This document shows, in pieces, positions 15,014 to 23,652 of a DNA stretch of 25,935 nt (positions within the stretch are counted from its first letter, which is position 1; each line of letters begins with the position of its first letter). The translations under genes were made by a program, and so were the position numbers. Where the stretch lies: the NCBI GenBank assembly GCA_036825655.1, contig DAISXU010000019.1, positions 1 to 25,935 on the forward strand, in the 5' to 3' direction. This DNA comes from JALQTD01 sp036825655. Its GTDB lineage: Bacteria > Bacteroidota > Bacteroidia > Flavobacteriales_D > Sanyastnellaceae. The notes under the pieces were generated by a model. The model searched no databases. It was not told where the DNA came from and was given only the letters and a program-made list of their open reading frames with translations.

Positions 15014-17821
15014 ATGAAACATGCATTCGCATTCGGCTGCATCCTCTTGATAGGAGGTGCTCATGCCCAGTCTTTTACAAACAATTCAGCGTCCCTCCCC
15101 GGCACTTACAACAGCGGCAACTGCGTTGGATTTACGGATGCTGACAACGATGGATTTGATGACATCGTGGTTTTGGACCAAAGCCGGAATTTGATCATCC
15201 TCTATCAAGATGGAACGGGAGCTTTCACAGAGCAAGCCTACGGTCAAGTTTCAAATGCTGGTCAGTGGGGCATGTGCATTGCTGACTATGACAACGACGG
15301 ACACAAAGATGTCTATTGCGGAGGCTCATACGATGGAGTTCATGTTTGGAACATCAATGCCATCGGAGACGCATCCGTTGTGGCGCTTGCGAATGATCAA
15401 ATGTTCATGCAGGCTTGCAACTTTGCTGACATTGATAACGATGGTCAGTTGGATGCATTCGGATGCCACGATGACGGACTGTCACGCATGTGGCGAGGAG
15501 AAGGGGAGGCCTTGACCATTGACGCATCGCTGATGCCCCTCGATGATTACGCATTGAACAACTACCCTGGAAATGACCACAGCGGGAATTACGGAACAGT
15601 ATGGTCTGATTTTGACAACGATGGCGACCTGGATTTGATGATTGCGAAGTGCCGTCAATTCGTAGGTGACCCCAACGACCCCCGCCGAATCAACCAGTTG
15701 TGGGTCAACGATGGTTCAAACAACTACACAGAAGAAGCAGAGTCTCGCGGTTTGGTTCTCAACGAGCAAAGCTGGACTGCAGATTTTGCGGATGTAGACA
15801 ACGATGGTGATTTTGATTGCTTCATTACCAATCACAGCACCACGATGAAGCTTATGTTGAACGACGGTCAAGGGTATTTCACAGATGTTACGCCAGGTAG
15901 TGGATTGGATGTCAGCGGCTTCGTGCTTCAAGCAAAACTCGCTGATTTCGATAACGACGGATTCAACGACGTAGTTCTTGCGGGTGGTGTGGATGGTTAT
16001 TACCACAACAACGGCGATTTGACCTTCACCCCAATGAATGTTTTCCCAGCCAATGACGACATGCACAGTTTCGCCATTGGGGATGTCAACCGTGATGGAA
16101 CATTGGACCTGTATGCTAGCTATGGAAATAGCTACAACAGTCCGGATAATGCAAATCCAGACCGCCTTTGGACGAATGACGGAAATGACAACCACTGGAT
16201 TGCGTTTGATTTGCAGGGCATAGCGTCTAACATGGATGCAGTAGGAGCGAAAGTGACCATTACTGGAGCTTTCGGTACTCAAGTGCGTGAGGTAAGAAGT
16301 GGAGAGAGCTACGGCATCACCAATTCGTTTGCATGCCATTTCGGATTGGGAATGAACGAATCTGTGGATGCGGTGGTCATCGATTGGCCGAGTGGATTCC
16401 AAACTGAGATTGACAACCCTGAAATCGACGTTTACCACAACCTGCTTGAGGCACCGTGCATCACAGAGGTGACCATTGACGCTACCAACCTGCAATTCTG
16501 CCCGGGTGAATCAGTGGACCTCAGTGTTTTGGGCGATTTCACTTCTTATTCCTGGTCTGGCAATTCAGGTTCAGAAGCGACTTTATCTGTTTCAGAAGCG
16601 GGAACCTTCAGTGTTACGGTCACCGATGCAAATGGATGCATGGGGGTTTCGGCTCCAGTGAGCGTGGTGGAAGTAACAGGGGAGTCTCCTCAGCTTAGTT
16701 TTGAGGGGGATACCAACTTGTGCGAAGGCGATGTTCTGGAACTCAACATCGTAACGGTCGGCGAATGGACGTGGTCGAATGATGCCGTTGGCAGCACTTT
16801 GGCAGTTACCGAATCAGGAATTTACAGTGCCTTTGGTGTCGACCTATGCGGCAACACCCTTTCGTCGGATGAGGTAGAGGTCATTTTTAATCCAACTCCC
16901 GATGCGCCATCGGCCATCGGCAACGAGTTCGTCAATGAGGGTGAGAGCATTACCATCACGGGTGGCTCACCGACTTTGCGCTGGTACGATGATGAATTTG
17001 CCATCACTCCCATTGCGGAGGGTGCCATGTTCACCACACCTGCGTTGTCCGTGTCTACCACTTATTGGGTGGAGGAAGTGGCATCGACTGAATCCACAAC
17101 AGGAATGGGTGGTGAATCAGATATGGACATGGGGCAATACCATACAAATGATGGGTACTACATGCTCTTCGATGTATACGAAACCGCGGAATTGGTATCC
17201 GTCAAGGTCTATGCGAATGGCTCAGGGGTCCGCCAAGTCGAGTTGCGTGATGCCACTGGTGCTTCGCTTTACTCTGCGGATTTTGACTTGACCGATGGAA
17301 CCAACGTAATTGAGTTGGATTGGCTCATCGAGCCAGGTTCGAATTACGGCTTGAAATGCAATGCTGACGATCCTCAGTTGTGGCGGGATGGCAATGGCTC
17401 AGATTTGAATTACCCCTATGCGCTGGGGACTTTGGGCGCCATTACGTCGAGCACTGTTACGGGTGCCAACGCACTCAATTACTACTACTTCTTCTACGAT
17501 TGGGTGCTCGCTACCCCTTCCACTGAGTGCCCTTCAGATCGCATCCCAGTGCTCGTAACTGTTTTGGATGTTGTGGAATTAGACCAAACCATAGAGCTGT
17601 CAGCTTTCCCTAATCCAGCCCAAGACGAATTGCGCTTGCGTTGGAATTCAACTGACCTGGCAGACATCTGCGTAACGGATGTCACGGGACGTCTCATCGA
17701 GCGCTTGTCAGCAGTACCTTCAGGAACGGTCTTGGATGTCGCAGATTGGACTTCTGGTCACTACCAAGTCCAGGTTTCCACGGCGCGAGGAGCAAGCCTT
17801 GTTCAGTTGATGGTAGAATGA
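15014..17821 (+). CDS. Secreted FG-GAP/ASPIC-UnbV protein with Ig-like modules and type A T9SS sorting domain
   Basis: A 935-residue secreted protein. The signal peptide is residues 1-19 (ILLIGGAHAQ). Seven FG-GAP/VCBS-type repeats follow to about residue 380, each with a calcium-binding-type core such as DADNDGFDD, DYDNDGHKD, DIDNDGQLD, DFDNDGDLD or DVNRDGTLD. An ASPIC/UnbV-like domain (VGAKVTITGAFGTQVREVRS ... VIDWPSGFQTEI) lies at about 412-470. Ig-like modules (YSWSGNSGSEATLSVSEAG, WTWSNDAVGS, LRWYDDEF) run to about 695, then a beta-rich module about 705-835 (VSVKVYANGSGVRQVELRD ... YYYFFYDWVL). The type A sorting domain (about 862-935) starts LSAFPNPAQDELRL. It is predicted to be a cell-surface or released beta-propeller protein, perhaps for adhesion or glycan contact; no enzyme domain is visible. 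It lies 44 bases after the polyferredoxin gene. Confidence 0.92.
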   Translation: MKHAFAFGCILLIGGAHAQSFTNNSASLPGTYNSGNCVGFTDADNDGFDDIVVLDQSRNLIILYQDGTGAFTEQAYGQVSNAGQWGMCIADYDNDGHKDVYCGGSYDGVHVWNINAIGDASVVALANDQMFMQACNFADIDNDGQLDAFGCHDDGLSRMWRGEGEALTIDASLMPLDDYALNNYPGNDHSGNYGTVWSDFDNDGDLDLMIAKCRQFVGDPNDPRRINQLWVNDGSNNYTEEAESRGLVLNEQSWTADFADVDNDGDFDCFITNHSTTMKLMLNDGQGYFTDVTPGSGLDVSGFVLQAKLADFDNDGFNDVVLAGGVDGYYHNNGDLTFTPMNVFPANDDMHSFAIGDVNRDGTLDLYASYGNSYNSPDNANPDRLWTNDGNDNHWIAFDLQGIASNMDAVGAKVTITGAFGTQVREVRSGESYGITNSFACHFGLGMNESVDAVVIDWPSGFQTEIDNPEIDVYHNLLEAPCITEVTIDATNLQFCPGESVDLSVLGDFTSYSWSGNSGSEATLSVSEAGTFSVTVTDANGCMGVSAPVSVVEVTGESPQLSFEGDTNLCEGDVLELNIVTVGEWTWSNDAVGSTLAVTESGIYSAFGVDLCGNTLSSDEVEVIFNPTPDAPSAIGNEFVNEGESITITGGSPTLRWYDDEFAITPIAEGAMFTTPALSVSTTYWVEEVASTESTTGMGGESDMDMGQYHTNDGYYMLFDVYETAELVSVKVYANGSGVRQVELRDATGASLYSADFDLTDGTNVIELDWLIEPGSNYGLKCNADDPQLWRDGNGSDLNYPYALGTLGAITSSTVTGANALNYYYFFYDWVLATPSTECPSDRIPVLVTVLDVVELDQTIELSAFPNPAQDELRLRWNSTDLADICVTDVTGRLIERLSAVPSGTVLDVADWTSGHYQVQVSTARGASLVQLMVE

Positions 17822-17850
17822 TTCCGGCAACATTTCATTGAGAACATCGT

Positions 17851-17886
17851 AAAGAGAGGCTGACCTGCTGGTTGGCCTCTTTTTTT
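17851..17886 (+). terminator. Intrinsic transcription terminator after the FG-GAP protein gene
   Basis: An 11-pair stem with two G-U pairs (17855-17865 with 17870-17880) and a TGCT loop is followed by an uninterrupted T run to 17886. The stem extends outward as A-T pairs. It begins 30 bases after the stop codon and separates this gene from the methyltransferase gene. Confidence 0.88.
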
Positions 17887-17920
17887 AGGCCTGCTGAGGA
17901 GGTTGTAATAAATTGCACGG

Positions 17921-18694
17921 ATGCGAAACATGATTCAGTTTTTAACGCGATTCATTCCGAGAACGGTGCTCCAGACTTGGACACACTGGACGGTTTTGAG
18001 GGTGGGATTCATTTGGTATGGAGACCGGTTTGAGGATCCTATTTCAGGCAAGTCCTACCGCAAAATGCTTCCCTACGGCAGAACGGCCCCAAGGCCCAAT
18101 GCACTCGCTCCCCATAGCTTGTCCTTGGAACGCCACAGGACCATTTGGTTGTTTCTCCAGCAAAATACCGACTTCTTTGACTCGCAACTTCGCATGCTCC
18201 ACATGGCTCCTGAACTCTGCTACCTAAAGCGCTTCAGGAAAATGGAGAATTTGGATTATGTGACTGGAGATTTGGAATCGCCGTGGGCAGAACACCACTT
18301 CGACGTGCATCACATTCCATTTGAAGAGGCTTCGTTTGACGTGGTCATGGCGAATCACCTGCTGGAGCATGTGGACCGGGATCAGGATGTGATGAAGGAG
18401 TTTTACCGCGTATTGAAGCCCGGAGGATGGGGCATCCTGCAGGTACCCATTGATTACAATAACCCAAATACAGAGGAGGACCGCAACGTCACAGACCCCA
18501 GGGAGCGCGAGCGCCTCTATTGGCAGCATGACCACTTGCGGCTTTTTGGCTACGAAGATTACCCAGCACGTCTTCGTGCTGCGGGATTTGAGCTGGAGAT
18601 CGTCGACGTCATTGAGCAGGTAGGGGAGGAACGAGCGAATCGTTATTGCCTGGGAACCGAGCGTTTCGTTTACTTCGTACGGCGGCCGCTTTAA
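17921..18694 (+). CDS. Class I SAM-dependent methyltransferase (type 11)
   Basis: A 257-residue predicted methyltransferase. The conserved core is the methyltransferase-11 region: FDVVMANHLLEHVDRDQDVMKEF and YRVLKPGGWGILQVP, about residues 142-178. A basic N-terminus and a DPISGKSYRKMLPYGR segment (about 38-53) precede it. The usual glycine-rich SAM loop is degenerate: the corresponding strand reads LRMLHMAPELCYLKRF, a form I associate with a Bacteroidota subgroup often found near glycan genes. The substrate cannot be told. It starts 34 bases after the terminator, so it should have its own promoter. Its TAA stop shares the TTAA palindrome at 18691-18694 with the stop codon of the convergent TonB-dependent receptor gene. 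ATG 17930 is an alternative start. Confidence 0.85.
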   Translation: MRNMIQFLTRFIPRTVLQTWTHWTVLRVGFIWYGDRFEDPISGKSYRKMLPYGRTAPRPNALAPHSLSLERHRTIWLFLQQNTDFFDSQLRMLHMAPELCYLKRFRKMENLDYVTGDLESPWAEHHFDVHHIPFEEASFDVVMANHLLEHVDRDQDVMKEFYRVLKPGGWGILQVPIDYNNPNTEEDRNVTDPRERERLYWQHDHLRLFGYEDYPARLRAAGFELEIVDVIEQVGEERANRYCLGTERFVYFVRRPL

Positions 18695-20661
18695 AAGTTC
18701 CATTCCAAACGCAACTTGATGTTGCGTCCGGGCTCGGGAAGTCCAAGGTTATTGAGTTGTGAAAGAACCGTTTGGTACGAATGGTCCATCAAGTTGCTGA
18801 TGGAAACGGTCGATTTTAAGTAACGATTCCAGGTCAAGGAAAGGGCAGCATCTAGGAGCGAAGCTTCAGGAGAAACTCGCCCTATGATGAGTGTTTTCCA
18901 TTTCTTTCCGGATCGATCGTGCTTCAACCAATTCCACTCAAGGCGAGCATTGGCAGGGGGAATGAGCGGCAAGGCGCTGCCATTTGCCTCCACTGCACGA
19001 ATCGCCGATGCTGCTAAATTCACACCCATCGATGGCGTGGCAAACCAAGCTACGTTCCATTCCAGTCCCGAAACCTGAGCATCCGTCTGGATTGTTCGGT
19101 AAATTGGGACTTCTGCCGGTTGCATGGAAGGCTCAAGTTGGATGAAATCGGTGATGCAATGGTGGTAGAGGTTCGCCTCCATGGACCAGTTCTTATGCAG
19201 CTTTCGCGTCATTGAGAGCTCCAATTGCTGGCTGGTTTCTACGGAAAGATTGGGATTTCCCTGTTCGATCCTGCTCATGCAATGGTGCACGCCATCGGCT
19301 CCTAATTCAGACAACCCTGGAGCCCTGTTTTTCTGAGCCCAGTTCAGCGTCCAAGCCCACAGATCCGATGCTTTCCACGTGAATCCAAGGCCTGCAGAGA
19401 GCATCGGGAAACGCCGCACCTCGACCATTTCAATGTCAGTAACACGCAAGTCTCCGCGTACCACTCCAACCAGTTCCAAGGTGCCCCGATTCCATGCGGA
19501 TTTCATGAACGCACCGGATTCCCAAACGGAAGCATTCGGAAGGAAAGGTGTGTTGGCATGGTGGGTTGGGCCATTATCGTTTGTCTTGAATGCAGATTGG
19601 GTTCCAAATCCCAGGCTCCAAAATCCCTCAGATTTTTCGGCCATGAGTTCCAGCCGAGTACTCCGCAAACTCAAATCTAGATCCGCCAGTGCAGCGTCGT
19701 GCTCATCACTGCCTTCCATTTCTTCACGGAACTCTTTGCGGTGGTTGAGCTGGTAACTGAATTGAGGATGCCACAACCACTGTTTCTTCCCTTGAATGTG
19801 CAGCCCTGTTGTAATCAGGTGATCACCGGATTGGTGCCAGCCCTCCGTGCCGATTAATCCGGCCGTGTTGTATGCTGATGTATATGCCCCGTCCCAAGTC
19901 CCCCAATCTCGGATGTATCCGAAGCGTCCTTGCGCATAAAATTGTCGGTACTGGGAACCAGCCAAAGCGTCGCCTCCTGCCAAGGTGGCTTCTCCGTGGC
20001 GGTTGATGCCACCGCTGAAAGAGTGGTATGCTTTCTTGGACCGCTTCCGAGTAATGAAGGAGGACTGCAATCCTTGGGTGTTGGAGTGGCTGGTAAAGCG
20101 CAGGGAGGACTCTCGGCCGATTTCGGCTGAAGGGCCAATCGGGATGAATTTCAAAACGCCCCCCATGGCATCCGGTGCGATGGTCAACGTGGATGCTCCA
20201 CGAACAACCTCCACGCGCTCCACGCCCTCTTCAGGGAGGAATATGCCATGTTGTTCCCCCCAGGCTTGGCTTTCAATGCGAGCGCTGTGGAACATCGTAA
20301 CAACCCGCAGACCGGACATGCCCCGAATGATGGGACGCACTGTGCCACCTCCTGCTGTTTGAAAATTAACTCCCGGTATAGCAGAGAGGGCCAACAAGCG
20401 AGAAGGGCTAGGAAGGAGGTCCAAGCGGCTCACTGAAATGCGCGCAGCAGCCTCCAAGGGAACCTGTGATTCGCGTTCGCCGAGGGCAGGGACGGTGGCT
20501 GCCGGCAAGGAGTGAATGCCATCAGCTATGAAAACATGGTGTTCTGCATGCTCCGTAGTGTCTGCCAAGGAGATGGCGGCATGCTGGGCTATGGAAAGGG
20601 CCGAAATCATTGATGAACAAATGATTAACCATGCAGTATGCCAAGCCTTTCTCGCTTTCAT
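18691..20661 (-). CDS. TonB-dependent outer-membrane receptor
   Basis: A 656-residue outer-membrane receptor from the chosen start. A signal peptide (MKARKAWHTAWLIICSSMIS, ending SIAQ) is followed by a histidine-containing N-terminal stretch (HAAIS, TEHAEHH, DGIH). The plug domain comes next: ISVSRLDLLPSP, PGVNFQTAGGGTVRPIIRGM, VERVEVVRGASTLTIAPDAM. The remainder is a beta-barrel rich in alternating aromatic residues, ending in the aromatic terminus IKLRLEWNF. The protein lacks the carboxypeptidase-regulatory-like N-terminal domain of SusC-type receptors, so a metal, siderophore or cobalamin-like ligand is more likely than a glycan. The His-rich segment hints at a metal but does not prove it. 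The frame extends to 20718, but ATG 20661 gives a clean signal peptide. No SusD partner is adjacent. Confidence 0.9.
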   Translation of the reverse strand: MKARKAWHTAWLIICSSMISALSIAQHAAISLADTTEHAEHHVFIADGIHSLPAATVPALGERESQVPLEAAARISVSRLDLLPSPSRLLALSAIPGVNFQTAGGGTVRPIIRGMSGLRVVTMFHSARIESQAWGEQHGIFLPEEGVERVEVVRGASTLTIAPDAMGGVLKFIPIGPSAEIGRESSLRFTSHSNTQGLQSSFITRKRSKKAYHSFSGGINRHGEATLAGGDALAGSQYRQFYAQGRFGYIRDWGTWDGAYTSAYNTAGLIGTEGWHQSGDHLITTGLHIQGKKQWLWHPQFSYQLNHRKEFREEMEGSDEHDAALADLDLSLRSTRLELMAEKSEGFWSLGFGTQSAFKTNDNGPTHHANTPFLPNASVWESGAFMKSAWNRGTLELVGVVRGDLRVTDIEMVEVRRFPMLSAGLGFTWKASDLWAWTLNWAQKNRAPGLSELGADGVHHCMSRIEQGNPNLSVETSQQLELSMTRKLHKNWSMEANLYHHCITDFIQLEPSMQPAEVPIYRTIQTDAQVSGLEWNVAWFATPSMGVNLAASAIRAVEANGSALPLIPPANARLEWNWLKHDRSGKKWKTLIIGRVSPEASLLDAALSLTWNRYLKSTVSISNLMDHSYQTVLSQLNNLGLPEPGRNIKLRLEWNF

Positions 20662-20749
20662 GGTGCAAAAATAACTGCACCTCAACCGAAGATGTCTGGC
20701 AAACGTCATCTCAGCCAAAAAGTGACTTTGCCATGACTTTAGGTGTTCG

Positions 20750-21376
20750 CTACCCGATGTGAATTCGAATGGCCTCTATTCCAAATACCCCGTTCAAACT
20801 TTCGCCTAAAGCATCGGACTGGCTCAGTCGAATGCGGGCGTGCATCATGCAAGATTCCCGGAAATCGGTGGATTCGGGTGAGCAATCGAAGTCTTTCAGG
20901 ATCCGCATCGCATCGCTCATGCGCTCATAACCGAATTTTACTTCCCATGTGGCCAGGACATGGCACGTTTTCAATTCGCCTTGATCGAGGGCATCCAAGG
21001 TAGCTTCACGGTAGGCTTCAATCAGCCCTCCTACGCCGAGTTTTGTCCCGCCAAAATACCGAACCACCACGGCCAGGCAATAGGTTACTTCTCGGCTGCG
21101 GAGGGCTCCGAGGATGGGAGTCCCCGCTGAATGGGCAGGTTCTCCATCATCTTGCGCGCGCCACTGTTCGCCTTGGGGACCCAAGCGCCAGGCATAACAA
21201 TGGTGCCGAGCCGCATGGTGTGCCTTTCTCAATTCCGCCAAATGCGCTGCGACTTCTTCCTCGTTTTGAACAGGAAAGATGTAACCGAAATGTTTGGAGC
21301 CCTTTGATTTGAACAAGCCTTCCGAAGGGCGGGCTGGCATGCAATAAGCGTCGATGATGGCATCATCCTCGGCCAT
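20750..21376 (-). CDS. IMPACT/YigZ family protein
   Basis: A 208-residue protein of the YigZ/YvyE (UPF0029) family. Visible are FKSKGSKHFGYIFPVQNEEE at the N-terminus, AHHAARHHCYAWRLG, and the signature DDGEPAHSAGTPIL followed by VVVRYFGGTKLGVGGL (about 105-120). A C-terminal ferredoxin-like domain (about 135-208) completes it. The family resembles eukaryotic IMPACT, a regulator of translation stress; its bacterial function is unresolved. The start ATG directly follows the stop codon of the 131-residue gene upstream with no gap, so they are co-translated. It ends 88 bases before the TonB-dependent receptor start. Confidence 0.92.
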   Translation of the reverse strand: MAEDDAIIDAYCMPARPSEGLFKSKGSKHFGYIFPVQNEEEVAAHLAELRKAHHAARHHCYAWRLGPQGEQWRAQDDGEPAHSAGTPILGALRSREVTYCLAVVVRYFGGTKLGVGGLIEAYREATLDALDQGELKTCHVLATWEVKFGYERMSDAMRILKDFDCSPESTDFRESCMMHARIRLSQSDALGESLNGVFGIEAIRIHIG

Positions 21377-21772
21377 TCAAGACAAGGGGTTGAGGGTAAC
21401 GGAAAAGACAGTGATGGAGTGAACGTCACGTCCGTGAAAGAACTTATCCAAGGCACCCAGGATGTTGGGGGCTGAGAAATACGACGTGTTGAGCTCTGAG
21501 GCATCAAAAGCCCGCCACTGAATGGTGTAGGTAGGCTCCAAGGCCCGGTGTTCCCGAATGTACTCAAGCAATGATTCCAGGGCTTGAATGGGATTGGCAC
21601 CGGTTGATTGATGAAACAAGAACTCTTGTTGGTGCCTTGGATTGGTGGTCATTAAATCCAATTGGGTCAAACCACCACTGACGTGGTATTGGAAGGTTGG
21701 AGGTGTGGATCCAAAATAGGTCCTCACTTGGTCTTCCAGGTGGTCCTTCTCCGTGGATAAGTTGTTGCTCAT
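21377..21772 (-). CDS. Conserved hypothetical protein, 131 residues
   Basis: I do not recognise a named domain. The protein has 131 residues, no signal peptide and no membrane segment. It opens with a charged helix (TEKDHLEDQVRTYFG), continues with alternating hydrophobic strands (FQYHVSGGLTQLDLM, EFLFHQSTGANP) and a helix (IQALESLLEYIREHR). It ends with the conserved-looking YTIQWRAFDASELNTSYFSA, NILGALDKFFHGRD and SITVFSVTLNPLS. I have an impression of similar unnamed Bacteroidota proteins, which I could not check. Its ATG overlaps the dehydratase stop codon (ATGA, 21769-21772), and its stop abuts the IMPACT start, so expression is tightly coupled to both. Probably a small cytoplasmic alpha/beta protein. 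Confidence 0.78.
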   Translation of the reverse strand: MSNNLSTEKDHLEDQVRTYFGSTPPTFQYHVSGGLTQLDLMTTNPRHQQEFLFHQSTGANPIQALESLLEYIREHRALEPTYTIQWRAFDASELNTSYFSAPNILGALDKFFHGRDVHSITVFSVTLNPLS

Positions 21773-23649
21773 GAGTCAAAGTTAGCGGGCTGCTTGCGGA
21801 ATTCCGCAAACTCCGGAAGCCATTCTTCAAGAAACTTCAATGTCGCTTCGTGGTCTGCTTTTCGCATGGCGAGCTCATCAATGCCTGCTTTCCAGTCAGC
21901 GCCCGGTGGTGAGGTGTGGGCTGCCCGCATGATTTTCGGATGATGCGTTGGGAGGTGATCTTCCGCTTTGAGAAGCAGTTCTTCGTGCAGCTTTTCTCCA
22001 GGCCTCAGCCCTGTAATTTCCACTTTGATGTCGCGGTCAGGCTCTTTTCCTGCCAAACGAATCATCTTTTTGGCCAAATCCAAAATCCTCACCCGTTCGC
22101 CCATGTCAAACACAAAAACTTCACCACCTTCTCCCATCGCACCTGCTTCCAACACCAGTTGCACAGCCTCCGGGATTGTCATGAAAAACCGCGTGACTTC
22201 ACTGTCTGTTACAGTCACCGGCCCGCCTGAGGCAATTTGTTTCCGGAATAAGGGGATCACGCTGCCATTGCTTCCCAATACATTGCCAAAACGTGTGGTG
22301 ATGATGCGGGTGTTACCCTCACCTGACATGGACTGAATCAACCGCTCAGCGATTCGTTTCGTCGCGCCCATCACGGACGTTGGATTCACAGCTTTATCAG
22401 TGGATACAAACACAAACGAATGGCAGCCAGAACGTTGAGCGGCGCTCAGGACGTTGCGCGTCCCAATGACATTCGTTTCAAAGGCCTGCCACGGTTGGCG
22501 TTCCATGAGAGGAACGTGTTTGTAGGCGGCTGCGTGAAACACAACGTCAGGTCGGAAAGCCAACAGGGTAGAGAGGACTTGGTCTCCATCACGGACATCG
22601 CCGATTTGGGGGTTGACCAAATCCAATATCCCCAGCTGGTCCAATTCCAATTGCAAATCGTGCATCGGCGTTTCGGCTTGGTCAATGGCCAAAACGGCTT
22701 GGGGTTGGTGAACCAAGACCTGCCTTACCAATTCAGAACCAATGGATCCAGCCGCACCTGTTACGACGATTCGTTTGCCTTTTAGGGCTGAAGCGACGTG
22801 TGAGCGATCCAATTGAATGGCTGGGCGTCCCAGCAGGTCCTCAATTTTCAGTTCGCGGATTTGACGGGCCGTGAGCTCGCCATTTATCCAGTCATGGACA
22901 GGGGGGACGTCGAGAACTCGGATGCCGTGCGCAAGGGCGTGATCAACCACGCGCCGCCTCCTGTTAGGAGCCAACTGTTGGGCGCTGATGATGAGCCGAT
23001 CGACACTTCCTGTTCTGTAAAATCGCCGCGCCTGAGCTGCAGACAGAATGTCCACCCCTTCGAGTTTCTTGCCAATTTTGTTTTGGTCGTCATCAATGAA
23101 GGCCACCACCTGCATCGAAGTTGTTCCTTCTCTGTCCAAAGCACGCTTCGCAATGAGTCCCGCTTCACCTGCGCCAAAAATCGCGACATGCACCTGCTCA
23201 CCCACATCGCGAAAGGACTGGAGGTACACCCATTTCACACCCAAGCGAAGCCCAATCAATGCGACAAGGGTACCTAGCCACTCAATGGCTAAAACCGAAA
23301 AAGGGATGAAATAATGGCCGTCAAACGCTGCAGCACGTCCCACATTGAGCAAGGTGAAAACTCCTGTGCCCGTTGAGATGGCCCAAAAAATCCGGCGGGC
23401 ATCCTCCGTCCCTGTATGCCGAAGTATGCCAGATTCCAGGCGGAATGTGAGAGAGGTTAGACCCCTGACAATCAGAAAGATAGGAAGAAAGTAAAGCCAC
23501 CCAGTCCACTCGTTCTCAGGAACGGAGAACTCAAACCTAACAAGGAGGGCAGAGAGAAATGAAAAAGCGGCAAGGCCCCAGTCCAACAGGGCAACGATCC
23601 AACGCGGAGCGTAACGAGAGGGGAGGGTTCTACCCAGTAGCTTTTTCAT
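21769..23649 (-). CDS. WbpM/PglF-type membrane nucleotide-sugar 4,6-dehydratase/epimerase
   Basis: A 626-residue polysaccharide biosynthesis protein. Four membrane segments (about 15-130) are followed by a first Rossmann-like domain (VHVAIFGAGEAGLIAKRAL, AFIDDDQNKIGKKLEGV). The catalytic SDR domain begins RIVVTGAAGSIGSELVRQVL at about 290. The active-site region has S416 (FVSTDKAVNP), M427 and K431 (VMGATKR), the SMK form typical of large membrane WbpM-like dehydratases. YKHVPLME and GLRPGEKLHEELL are further family marks. The likely reaction is 4,6-dehydration of a UDP-HexNAc, the first step to deoxy- or amino-sugars for surface polysaccharide or the T9SS-linked A-LPS type glycolipid. It lies three bases after the PorT-like gene and overlaps the next gene by ATGA. 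Confidence 0.93.
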   Translation of the reverse strand: MKKLLGRTLPSRYAPRWIVALLDWGLAAFSFLSALLVRFEFSVPENEWTGWLYFLPIFLIVRGLTSLTFRLESGILRHTGTEDARRIFWAISTGTGVFTLLNVGRAAAFDGHYFIPFSVLAIEWLGTLVALIGLRLGVKWVYLQSFRDVGEQVHVAIFGAGEAGLIAKRALDREGTTSMQVVAFIDDDQNKIGKKLEGVDILSAAQARRFYRTGSVDRLIISAQQLAPNRRRRVVDHALAHGIRVLDVPPVHDWINGELTARQIRELKIEDLLGRPAIQLDRSHVASALKGKRIVVTGAAGSIGSELVRQVLVHQPQAVLAIDQAETPMHDLQLELDQLGILDLVNPQIGDVRDGDQVLSTLLAFRPDVVFHAAAYKHVPLMERQPWQAFETNVIGTRNVLSAAQRSGCHSFVFVSTDKAVNPTSVMGATKRIAERLIQSMSGEGNTRIITTRFGNVLGSNGSVIPLFRKQIASGGPVTVTDSEVTRFFMTIPEAVQLVLEAGAMGEGGEVFVFDMGERVRILDLAKKMIRLAGKEPDRDIKVEITGLRPGEKLHEELLLKAEDHLPTHHPKIMRAAHTSPPGADWKAGIDELAMRKADHEATLKFLEEWLPEFAEFRKQPANFDS

Positions 23650-23652
23650 GAA

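Noticed and set aside
15716..16495. A 259-codon open frame on the minus strand inside the FG-GAP gene
   Set aside because: It is antisense to a gene with clear repeats and domains. The frame stays open because of the Asp/Asn-rich repeat codons, and its translation shows no domain.
20662..20718. N-terminal extension of the TonB-dependent receptor to the first in-frame start
   Set aside because: It would place 19 polar residues before an otherwise perfect signal peptide starting at 20661.
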